This document shows, one piece after another, positions 1 to 5,466 of a stretch of DNA of 10,422 nucleotides. The stretch is from Desulfovibrio sp. (lineage in GTDB: Bacteria; Desulfobacterota; Desulfovibrionia; Desulfovibrionales; Desulfovibrionaceae), in the NCBI GenBank assembly GCA_022837365.1, contig JALHHV010000128.1:3507-13928 (forward strand), written 5' to 3'. The notes below the pieces were generated by a model. That model was not told the DNA's origin. It worked only from the letters and a program-made list of their open reading frames with translations, and searched no databases. The stretch's first letter is position 1, and each line of letters opens with the position of its first letter. The translations under genes were made by a program, and so were the position numbers.

Positions 1-234
1 GGCGTGCGGCGCACCGGGGGTATCGGCGATCTGGGCCAGCAGGGCGGCCACCGGCGGCGGCAGGCGGCGCGGCAGGCGCATCACCCGGCCCGCAGCCGTC
101 GGGCCGCCTGGAGCCAGCGGCGGAAAGCCGTCTCCGGCGGGCGCGGATGCGGAACGGGACGCGGGCGGGGAAAGGGGCGCGTCATCCCCCTCGGATGGGA
201 CGGGCTGTGCCGCGTGATCGTCCGATGTGCGCAT
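1..234 (-). CDS. N-terminal part of an unidentified protein, cut by the left edge
   Basis: Reading the minus strand from an ATG at 234, the frame stays open for 78 codons and leaves the window. The first 50 or so residues are rich in Pro, Ala, Ser and Asp, like a disordered N-terminal extension; a more structured stretch (RLPRRLPPPVAALLAQIAD) begins around residue 53. I do not recognise the family. The start is uncertain. No Shine-Dalgarno sits at normal distance from 234; the AAGGAA at 252-257 is better placed for the out-of-frame ATG at 247, which gives only 21 codons. An internal ATG at 81 or GTG at 84 is also possible. The kinase gene ends 107 bp upstream on the same strand. That this is a gene at all is inferred from the open frame and the flanking layout. 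Confidence 0.42.
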   Translation of the reverse strand, partial: MRTSDDHAAQPVPSEGDDAPLSPPASRSASAPAGDGFPPLAPGGPTAAGRVMRLPRRLPPPVAALLAQIADTPGAPHA

Positions 235-245
235 GGTGATGCGGC

Positions 246-274
246 ATAGTGTTCCTTTTCGCACACTGCGTCAA
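246..274 (-). promoter_or_regulatory. Possible sigma-70-like promoter for the left-edge gene
   Basis: On the minus strand TTGACG (269-274) is followed after exactly 17 bases by CACTAT (246-251). The -35 is good and the -10 weak. Transcription would start near 239-240, leaving almost no leader before the ATG at 234. The same bases also contain the AAGGAA that could act as a ribosome site for the ATG at 247, so the two readings compete. Confidence 0.3.
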
Positions 275-296
275 AGTCTTTTCCATGCGGCATGCA

Positions 297-310
297 GTGC
301 GATATCGCAC
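297..310. repeat. Perfect 14-bp palindrome, possible operator
   Basis: GTGCGATATCGCAC reads the same on both strands. It lies between the kinase stop and the left-edge gene, about 25 bp upstream of that gene's candidate -35 on the minus strand, a plausible place for a dimeric regulator. No T-run follows on either strand, so it is not an intrinsic terminator. Function is inferred only from symmetry and position. Confidence 0.35.
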
Positions 311-341
311 GCAGCGTTGCGCAAGGCCGTTGCGGGCGGGC

Positions 342-2105
342 TCAGCCCTGCCGGACAAGCCCGGCCAGACGCGCCACCCGCGCGATTTCCTCGTGGAAGG
401 CGGCGGGCTGGATGGGCTTGGCCACGTACCCGTCCATACCGGCCGCCAGCATGCGCTCACGGTCGCCCGCCAGGGCGTGGGCGGTCATGGCCACCACGGG
501 CAGGGCCGGGCTGACGCCGGGGTGCATGGAATTGCGGATGCGCCGCAGGGTTTCGAAGCCGTTCATGCGCGGCATCTCCACGTTCAGCAGCACCAGGTCG
601 AAGCGTTCCGCCGCCAGGCGGGTCAGGGCCTCCACGCCGTCTTGGGCCGTGGAGCAGGTATGCCCGCGCCGTTGCAGCAGACGCGCGGCGATGGTGCGGG
701 CCACCTCGCTGTCGTCGGCCACCAGCACATGCAGCGAACGGCCGGCCGGTTCGCCGGGCTGAAGATCGGACAGGGGTGCGGGCCGGGATGTGGAATGGGC
801 GGAAGGCTGGTCGTGCGGCCGCGCCGGGCGCGGGGCTCCGCCCGCCGGGGCCGCCGGACAGGTCGGCGGACAGTCCGGCCCGCCGGGGGCGGTCGTGGCG
901 GTGCGGGCCACCCCTGCCTGGGCGGCGGGGGCCGGGCGAAGACGGCAGGTGAAATGGAACGAACTGCCCGCTCCCGGCGTGCTGCGCGCCCAGATACTGC
1001 CGCCCATCATGCCCACCAACTGGCGGCAGATGGCAAGGCCCAGACCGGTGCCGCCGTAGGTGGCCCCGGTATCTTCCGAAGCCTGCGCATACATGTCGAA
1101 GATGGATTCCAGCCGGTCCTCGGCGATGCCGATGCCGGTGTCGCGCACGGTGAACAGCAGGGTGGCCCCGCCCGGCTCGCCGGGGGGAAACAGCGATTCG
1201 AACAGGCTTGGCGGCGAGGGCACCGGGGCCACCTCCACCGAGACCACCCCCGCATGGGTGAACTTCACCGCGTTGCCCACCAGGTTGGCCAGCACCTGGG
1301 TCAGCCGCACCGGGTCGCCCGCCAGCACCGGGGGAATCTCCGGCGCCACCCGCCAGGACAGGGCCAGCCCGCGCCGGGCCGCCTCGGACTGCACCGAGCG
1401 CATCACCTTGCGCACCACGGCGGCGGGCTCGAAGGGGCGCTCCACCAGGCGGATCTGCCGCGCCTCCAGCCGGGAGAAATCCAGCACGTCGTTGAGCAGG
1501 GCCAGCAGCGTTTCGGCAGATTCCAGCACCGTCACCAGATGGTCGCGCTGTTCCTCGTCCCCGGCCGATTCCAGCGCAAGGTCGGTCATGCCCAGGATGC
1601 CGTTGAGCGAATTGCGGATCTCGTGGCTCATGCCCGCGAGAAAGGCGCTCTTGGCGATGCTGGCGTTCTCGGCGGCGCGCCGGGCCTCGTCCAGTTCGCG
1701 CACGGCGCGGTGCTTCAGCAGGGCCACCTCGATGGTGGAATGCAGTTCGCGCTCCTCGAAGGGCTTCACCAGAAAGCCGAACGGCCCGCAGGACTTGGCC
1801 CGCTCCAGGGTGGCGGCGTCGGAAAAGGCCGTCAGGAACACCACCGGCACCCCGTACTGAGTGGAGATGCACCCCGCCGCCTCTATGCCGTCCATGGTGC
1901 CGCGCAGGCGGATGTCCATCAGCACGAGGTCGGGCCGCAACTCGCCCGCCACGCGCACGGCCTCCTCCCCGTCGGCGGCCATGGCGGGCACGGCGTACCC
2001 CAGGCGTTCCAGGGTGCGCCTGATGTCCAGCGCCACGATCTGCTCGTCGTCGACGATGACCACCGAAGGGCGGGAAGATTCCGGAATGGATTGCGATTGC
2101 GTCAT
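342..2105 (-). CDS. Hybrid sensor histidine kinase, REC-HisKA-HATPase_c-REC
   Basis: A 587-residue soluble signalling protein with no membrane segment. An N-terminal receiver (about 14-130) has the acidic pair D19/D20, phospho-acceptor D64, T92 and K114. The HisKA domain has the H-box MSHEIRNSLNG with H161. The HATPase_c domain has an N-box with N274 and N278, a G1 box DTGIGI (D322) and a G2 box GGTGLGL near 351-357. A Pro/Ala-rich linker (about 390-455) leads to a second receiver (about 459-580) that keeps D464/D465, a Thr and the KP lysine but has N508 (LLNVEMP) where the phosphorylated Asp belongs. No HPt or output domain follows. The start at 2105 is chosen because the receiver fold begins just after it; the frame is open to 2216, but the added residues look non-coding. 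No strong ribosome site is visible. The signal sensed is unknown and probably arrives as phosphorylation of, or binding to, the first receiver. Confidence 0.93.
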   Translation of the reverse strand: MTQSQSIPESSRPSVVIVDDEQIVALDIRRTLERLGYAVPAMAADGEEAVRVAGELRPDLVLMDIRLRGTMDGIEAAGCISTQYGVPVVFLTAFSDAATLERAKSCGPFGFLVKPFEERELHSTIEVALLKHRAVRELDEARRAAENASIAKSAFLAGMSHEIRNSLNGILGMTDLALESAGDEEQRDHLVTVLESAETLLALLNDVLDFSRLEARQIRLVERPFEPAAVVRKVMRSVQSEAARRGLALSWRVAPEIPPVLAGDPVRLTQVLANLVGNAVKFTHAGVVSVEVAPVPSPPSLFESLFPPGEPGGATLLFTVRDTGIGIAEDRLESIFDMYAQASEDTGATYGGTGLGLAICRQLVGMMGGSIWARSTPGAGSSFHFTCRLRPAPAAQAGVARTATTAPGGPDCPPTCPAAPAGGAPRPARPHDQPSAHSTSRPAPLSDLQPGEPAGRSLHVLVADDSEVARTIAARLLQRRGHTCSTAQDGVEALTRLAAERFDLVLLNVEMPRMNGFETLRRIRNSMHPGVSPALPVVAMTAHALAGDRERMLAAGMDGYVAKPIQPAAFHEEIARVARLAGLVRQG

Positions 2106-2193
2106 GGAGCGCTGTCCGGCGGTGCTGAGGGATTGGCGGCGGGGCCTGTGACGCATGCGGGGAGGCGGGCAGCGCGACGGATCGGATTCACTT

Positions 2194-2205
2194 CGGCATA
2201 TGCCG
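2194..2205. repeat. 12-bp perfect palindrome upstream of the hybrid kinase
   Basis: CGGCATATGCCG is a perfect dyad about 90 bp upstream of the chosen kinase start and about 75 bp past the preceding terminator, so it lies in the only promoter-sized gap available to the kinase. TTGCAT sits 17 bp upstream of the CATATG core, a poor -35/-10 match. It may be an operator or chance. Confidence 0.25.
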
Positions 2206-2281
2206 CGTTTCACCATTCAATGCAAGATATCTGATGCGCGACACACCCAGCCCCCACCGGTTTTCCCCCATTCCACGACGC

Positions 2282-2317
2282 AAAAGGGGCCATGCCGCCT
2301 TCACGGCACGGCCCCTT
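2282..2317 (-). terminator. Rho-independent terminator after the S24 repressor gene
   Basis: On the minus strand the arms AAGGGGCC-g-TGCCG and CGGCA-t-GGCCCCTT pair into a 14-step stem with one mismatch around a 6-base loop, followed directly by TTTT. It lies about 60 bp past the repressor stop and separates that gene from the hybrid kinase, so the kinase is probably transcribed from its own promoter. On the plus strand there is no T-run, so it acts in one direction. Confidence 0.8.
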
Positions 2318-2375
2318 CCTGATGGCCTGTTCGTGTTCCCCCCGCAGGTCTTGCGCTGCCGCAGGGAATACGGGA

Positions 2376-2988
2376 TCAGAAACGTTGCAGCACCCAGGCC
2401 ACGCGGCCCACGATGCGCTCCGCGTGCTTGTCCACGGGCAGGTACTGTTCGGGGTGGGCGGGATTTTCGGAACGCAGCACGAAGCGCCCCTTCTCCGCAT
2501 CGAGAAAGATGCGTTTCAGCGCCACGCCCTCGTAAGGAACGTACACGCCGTACAGTTCTCCGGAAACCACATTCTTCTGCACCGTATCGATGCCCACGTA
2601 GGCGCCCTTGCGCACCAGCGGTTCCATGCTCGATGCGTCCATGCGCACCACCTGCACGGTGGGGCCGGAGTACGACTGCGGTACGGACAGCTTGCCGATG
2701 GCCTTCAGCGGGCCACCGCCCTGCTCCGTGACCTCGCAGTGCATGGAATGCACGGTGACCACGCTGCTCTTGGCATCCGGGTCGCCGTAGCGGGCCGGAT
2801 CCTCCAGCACCATGCCGGCGGCGGGGGCGTCCAAACAGCTTCATGTACCAGTCGGAAGGCACGGAATTGCGGCGCTTGGCGTCGGAAATGCTGGACTGCC
2901 GGATGTCGAGCACCTCGGCGAGTTCCACTTGGGTACGCGTATTGGTGGCCAGCTTGATGCGCTCAAAAACTTCTTCAAAGGTGGACAC
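2376..2988 (-). pseudogene. Phage CI-type HTH / S24 peptidase repressor, split by a frame break
   Basis: Two halves of one repressor lie in different frames. The first, from GTG at 2988, reads MSTFEEVFERIKLATNTRTQ and continues through a typical CI-repressor HTH (QVELAEVLDIRQSSISDAKRR) to WYMKLF near 2836. The second, in the +1 frame from about 2834, is a LexA/CI-like S24 domain ending at 2376, with catalytic Ser in DASSMEPL (2628-2630) and Lys in VALKRI, 38 residues apart as in LexA. An AAG that could be a self-cleavage site lies at the junction. In this family the HTH is normally followed by about 20-30 residues containing an NPDWL-like motif; here KLF abuts DAPAAG, so a small deletion is the likeliest cause. 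Without correction the first frame runs to 2188 as nonsense. The second half could only start at TTG 2834. It may be a decayed prophage or SOS-type regulator, a sequencing error, or a rearranged but functional gene. Confidence 0.75.
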
Positions 2989-2994
2989 GGTGTT

Positions 2995-2999
2995 CTCCC
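2995..2999 (-). promoter_or_regulatory. Shine-Dalgarno GGGAG fixing the GTG start of the repressor
   Basis: GGGAG on the minus strand stands 6 bases before GTG 2988. An ATG just upstream at 3001 is out of frame and overlaps this ribosome site, so GTG is the supported start. It also shows that translation initiation of this split gene is still intact. Confidence 0.7.
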
Positions 3000-3370
3000 A
3001 TTCAAGAATTACGGCCCCACGGCCGCGCCCCGGCGCGGCGGAAACCGGTCCCCGGCGTGCGCCTCACATTCCTGGAGGTTGCGGCGCACCGTGGAGTGCT
3101 GCCTCGCATGGAACGAGCGACACGTCAATGCCGTGATGCATGTGCTCGCCTGAAAACGGATGCACCGCATCGGCAACGCTGCGTCGCTCGTTACCGCCCG
3201 CATGCCGGGTCGTTACGCATTCTGGCAATACAAAAACGGTGCCACCGCTGGATAGGGTCCATGATTCCCGGTGGTAGCAGCCTGTATAGCGTAACGCGCT
3301 TTCCGGTATCGGAGCGACAGCCCGTAACATTGTTACACTGCCCGTGAAATGGCAGTGTAACAATGTTACA
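3000..3370. other. Gene-free interval with repeated GTTAC/GTAAC half-sites
   Basis: No convincing gene lies here: the open frames are short, start with rare codons or lack ribosome sites, and resemble no family I know. The pentamer GTTAC or its complement GTAAC occurs at 3190-3194, 3212-3216, 3291-3295, 3324-3328, 3332-3336, 3357-3361 and 3365-3369, far above chance for this length. The first two are in identical TCGTTAC contexts exactly 22 bp apart. The interval probably holds the promoter and operators of the repressor gene. A sigma-54-like TGGCACC-N4-TTGTA occurs on the minus strand (3229-3244), but its -12 GC is changed to GT. Confidence 0.5.
3324..3369. repeat. Perfect 19-bp inverted repeat built from two palindromic sites
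   Basis: GTAACATTGTTACACTGCC (3324-3342) is exactly complementary to 3351-3369, with an 8-base spacer. Each arm is itself a palindrome: GTAACA-t-TGTTAC in the left arm, and AGTGTAACA-a-TGTTACACT (3354-3372) around the right arm, the latter a perfect 9+1+9 dyad. The right site overlaps the TAG of hflC (3371-3373). There is no T-run after the hairpin on either strand, so a classic terminator is not supported. Nested symmetry of this kind fits a pair of operators for a dimeric repressor. The regulator is unknown; the S24 repressor just downstream on the minus strand is one candidate. Confidence 0.75.
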
Positions 3371-4225
3371 CTAGCGCCCCTGGAACTGTTTCAGGAACGG
3401 ATCGTTGGGGGTGAGGATGATGCGCGTGTTGTCGCGGAACACCTTGCGGTAGGCGTCCAGGCTGCGCTGGAAATCGTAGAATTCCGGCGACTGCGTAAGC
3501 GCTTCGGAGAAGATGCGCGCGGCGTCGGCGTCGCCTTCGCCCCGCAGCATCTCTGACTTGCGGGTGGCCTCGGCCATGAGCACGGTGCGCTCGCGGTCGG
3601 CGGCGGAGCGGATCTTGGTCGATTCCTCCTGGCCTTCCGAGCGGTACTGCTTGGCCTGGCGCTCTCGTTCGGCGCGCATGCGGCCGAAGATGGCGCGCTG
3701 GTTCTCCGTGGGCAGGTCGGTGCGCTTGATGCGCACGTCGATGATCTCCATGCCGTACTCGCGCAGCAGTTCAGAGGTGCGGGCCGTCACCGCGCCCATG
3801 ATTTCGGCGCGCTTGGAAGAGACCACCTCGGTCAGGGTGTTGCGCCCCACAAAGACGCGCAACTGCGAGTACACGGTGTCGTCCAGGCGGGCCTGGGCGC
3901 CGGGAATGGTGCGCACGGTGCGGTAGAAGGTCAGCGGGTCGGTGATGCGCCAGCGGGCGTAGTTGTCCAGCACGATGGCCTTCTTGTCGCTGGTCAGGGC
4001 CTCGGCCGAGCGGGCGTCGTAGTCCAGGATGCGCGCGTCGAAGTACACCACGTTCTGGACGAACGGCAGCTTGAAGTGCAGGCCGGGCGTCACCACGCCG
4101 CCGACGGGCTCGCCCAGTTGCAGCACGATGGCCTTCTGGGTCTGGTGCACGGTGTACATGCACTGGCTGCCCATGATCAGCAGCGCCGCAAGGGCGATGA
4201 GCACGGTAATGGTACGGCGATCCAT
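3371..4225 (-). CDS. hflC: HflC, SPFH-domain partner of HflK and FtsH modulator
   Basis: A 284-residue membrane protein with an N-terminal signal-anchor helix (about 7-24), an SPFH/band-7 domain in the periplasm (about 22-190; typical segments include QKAIVLQLGEP, PGLHFKLPF and ITDPLTFYRTV), a highly charged helix (about 185-235, with AERERQAKQYRSEGQEE and AADRERTVLMAEA) and a short C-terminal tail. HflC and HflK form a large ring in the inner membrane that encloses FtsH and limits its proteolysis of membrane substrates. The start ATG lies one base after the hflK TAG (GAATAGCATG) with GGGAG 8 bases ahead, so the two are translationally coupled. Length and order are typical of the family. The 3-prime end overlaps an operator-like palindrome. 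Confidence 0.96.
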   Translation of the reverse strand: MDRRTITVLIALAALLIMGSQCMYTVHQTQKAIVLQLGEPVGGVVTPGLHFKLPFVQNVVYFDARILDYDARSAEALTSDKKAIVLDNYARWRITDPLTFYRTVRTIPGAQARLDDTVYSQLRVFVGRNTLTEVVSSKRAEIMGAVTARTSELLREYGMEIIDVRIKRTDLPTENQRAIFGRMRAERERQAKQYRSEGQEESTKIRSAADRERTVLMAEATRKSEMLRGEGDADAARIFSEALTQSPEFYDFQRSLDAYRKVFRDNTRIILTPNDPFLKQFQGR

Positions 4226-4226
4226 G

Positions 4227-5383
4227 CTATTCGCTCCCCTTGCGGGCCGCGCCCGCGTCGCCCCGGGGCCGCGCCCCGTCCAGCGGCAGGTAGGGCAACA
4301 TGCGCGCCCCCGCCTCGCCGGGAATGACGATCTTCTCCATGCCGGGCGCGGAAAGCACCTCTTCCATAGCCTCCAGGTACAGGCGCTTGCGGGTCACGTC
4401 CTTGGCCTTGTTGTATTCCTTCAGCACGGCCAGGAAGCGGTTGGCCTGGCCCTCGGCCTCGCGCACGCGGGCCTGCCGGTACGCCTCGGCCTGGTTGACC
4501 ACCTCGGCGGCCAGGCCGCGGGTGCGGGGAAGTATCTCGTTCTGGTAGGCCTCGGCCTCGTTGATGATGCGGCTCTTGTCCTCGCGGGCGCTGGCCACGT
4601 CCTTGAATGCGTCGATGACCTCTTTCGGCGGGTGCACGTCCTGCATCTGCACGGCCAGCACGCGCACGCCCACCTGGTAGATGTCCAGGATGTCCTGCAA
4701 CAGCGCCAGCGTGTCGTTCTGGATGAGCTGCTTGCCGTCGGTGAGGGCGGCGTCGATGCGGCTGTTGCCGATGACCTCGCGCATGGCGGCTTCGCCCGCG
4801 CTGCGCACCACGGCGGAGGGGTTGGTGACGTTGAACAGATACTGGACGGGGTCCTTGATCTGGTACTGGATGCTGAACTGCACGTTGACGATGTTCTCGT
4901 CGCCCGTGAGCATGGCGGCTTCCTCGGGCACGATGCGCCCGCCCCCCTGCTGGAACGACGCGCCCTGCGCCAGCGAGCGGAAGCCCACCTCGGCCCGTTG
5001 CACCTGGGTCACCTTGGGGGTGTACACCGATTCCACGGGGAACGGCAGGTGGTAGTGCGGTCCCGATTCCACGGTGCGGTCGTAGCGGCCGAAGCGCAGC
5101 ACCACCCCCAGTTCGTCGGGCTCGACGATGTAGATGCCCGATGCCGCCCACAACAGGACGAACACCAAGACCACCAGCTTCCCGGCGGGGAAGGGGTATT
5201 CGCGGAATTTGCGGAAGGTTTCCCCGAGCTTTTCGAAGTCCGGTCCGGAGGGGTCGTCCCAACCGCCGGGGCCGCCAGGGCCGCCGGAACCGCCCGAACC
5301 GCCCGAACCGCCCGAACCGCCCCACCGCGCCACCCGGAGTGCCGCTGCCGTTTTTCTTGCAGTTTTTCCCAATCCCAGTTCAT
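4227..5383 (-). CDS. hflK: HflK, SPFH-domain FtsH modulator, with an apparent frame break near the N-terminus
   Basis: The main frame contains a Gly/Ser/Pro-rich linker, WDDPSGPDFEKLGETFRKF, a transmembrane helix (KLVVLVFVLLWAASGIYIV), an SPFH domain (EPDELGVVLRFGRY to HPPKEVIDAFKDV) and a charged helix, with a C-terminus about 30 residues past AMEEVLSAPG. A good ATG at 5383 with GAGG 4 bases ahead gives MNWDWEKLQEKRQRHSG, a believable HflK N-terminus, but in another frame that stops at 5009. One extra G in the G4 run (minus strand, 5320-5323) would join the two frames into a protein of about 385 residues. The only uninterrupted alternative starts at TTG 5393, which sits inside the best -10 box and yields an out-of-frame copy of that N-terminus. 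I therefore place the start at 5383 and flag a frameshift, which may be an error, a mutation or recoding. It forms an operon with hflC. Confidence 0.88.
5263..5323. repeat. 9-bp tandem repeat coding the Gly/Ser/Pro linker of HflK
   Basis: Six consecutive 9-bp units (plus-strand forms ccgccgggg, ccgccaggg, ccgccggaa, then ccgcccgaa three times) end in a partial unit ccgcccc. In the main HflK frame they encode GGS and GGP triplets. The three identical units are prone to copy-number change by strand slippage, which would alter linker length in steps of three residues. The adjoining C4 run (5320-5323) is where the reading frame breaks. Confidence 0.85.
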
Positions 5384-5392
5384 AATGCCTCA

Positions 5393-5421
5393 AAAATAGG
5401 GCAGATGTGGAATGCGGTCAA
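5393..5421 (-). promoter_or_regulatory. Sigma-70-like promoter for hflK-hflC
   Basis: TTGACC (5416-5421) and TATTTT (5393-5398) on the minus strand are separated by exactly 17 bases. Initiation would fall near 5386-5387, only a few bases before the ATG at 5383, so the transcript could be nearly leaderless even though a GAGG is present at 5388-5391. The promoter lies in the short divergent gap shared with the phosphohexomutase gene. Confidence 0.55.
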
Positions 5422-5457
5422 GGCATGACGCCGATTTGCGGCCCCACCCCGTCTGCC

Positions 5458-5461
5458 GGAG
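5458..5461 (+). promoter_or_regulatory. Shine-Dalgarno GGAG for the phosphohexomutase start
   Basis: GGAG stands 5 bases before ATG 5467. The frame is open from an ATG at 5407, but those extra 20 residues have no ribosome site and the conserved fold (FRAYDIRG) starts right after 5467, so 5467 is the supported start. Confidence 0.7.
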
Positions 5462-5466
5462 CACCC

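Noticed and set aside
249..2234. Very long open frame (661 codons) on the plus strand
   Set aside because: It is the antisense of the hybrid kinase, kept open by high GC. Its His/Gln/Arg-rich sequence matches no family, while the opposite strand has a full set of kinase and receiver motifs.
2808..2820. AAG near the start of the S24 half as a LexA-type self-cleavage site
   Set aside because: It is about 62 residues before the catalytic Ser, against 35 in LexA, and lies at the damaged junction; cleavage cannot be supported.
3064..3363. 99-codon minus-strand frame between hflC and the repressor
   Set aside because: Starts with TTG inside the inverted repeat, has no ribosome site, and its composition is unlike a protein.
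3324..3369. Inverted repeat after hflC as an intrinsic terminator
   Set aside because: The hairpin is strong but no T-run follows on either strand; the nested palindromes fit paired operators better.
5263..5323. Tandem 9-bp units as a CRISPR or mobile-element repeat
   Set aside because: No spacers and units far too short; they are codon repeats for a Gly/Ser/Pro linker.
4029..5399. Long plus-strand open frame opposite hflK and hflC
   Set aside because: Low-complexity His/Val/Leu-rich translation typical of an antisense shadow; the minus strand carries unmistakable SPFH proteins.
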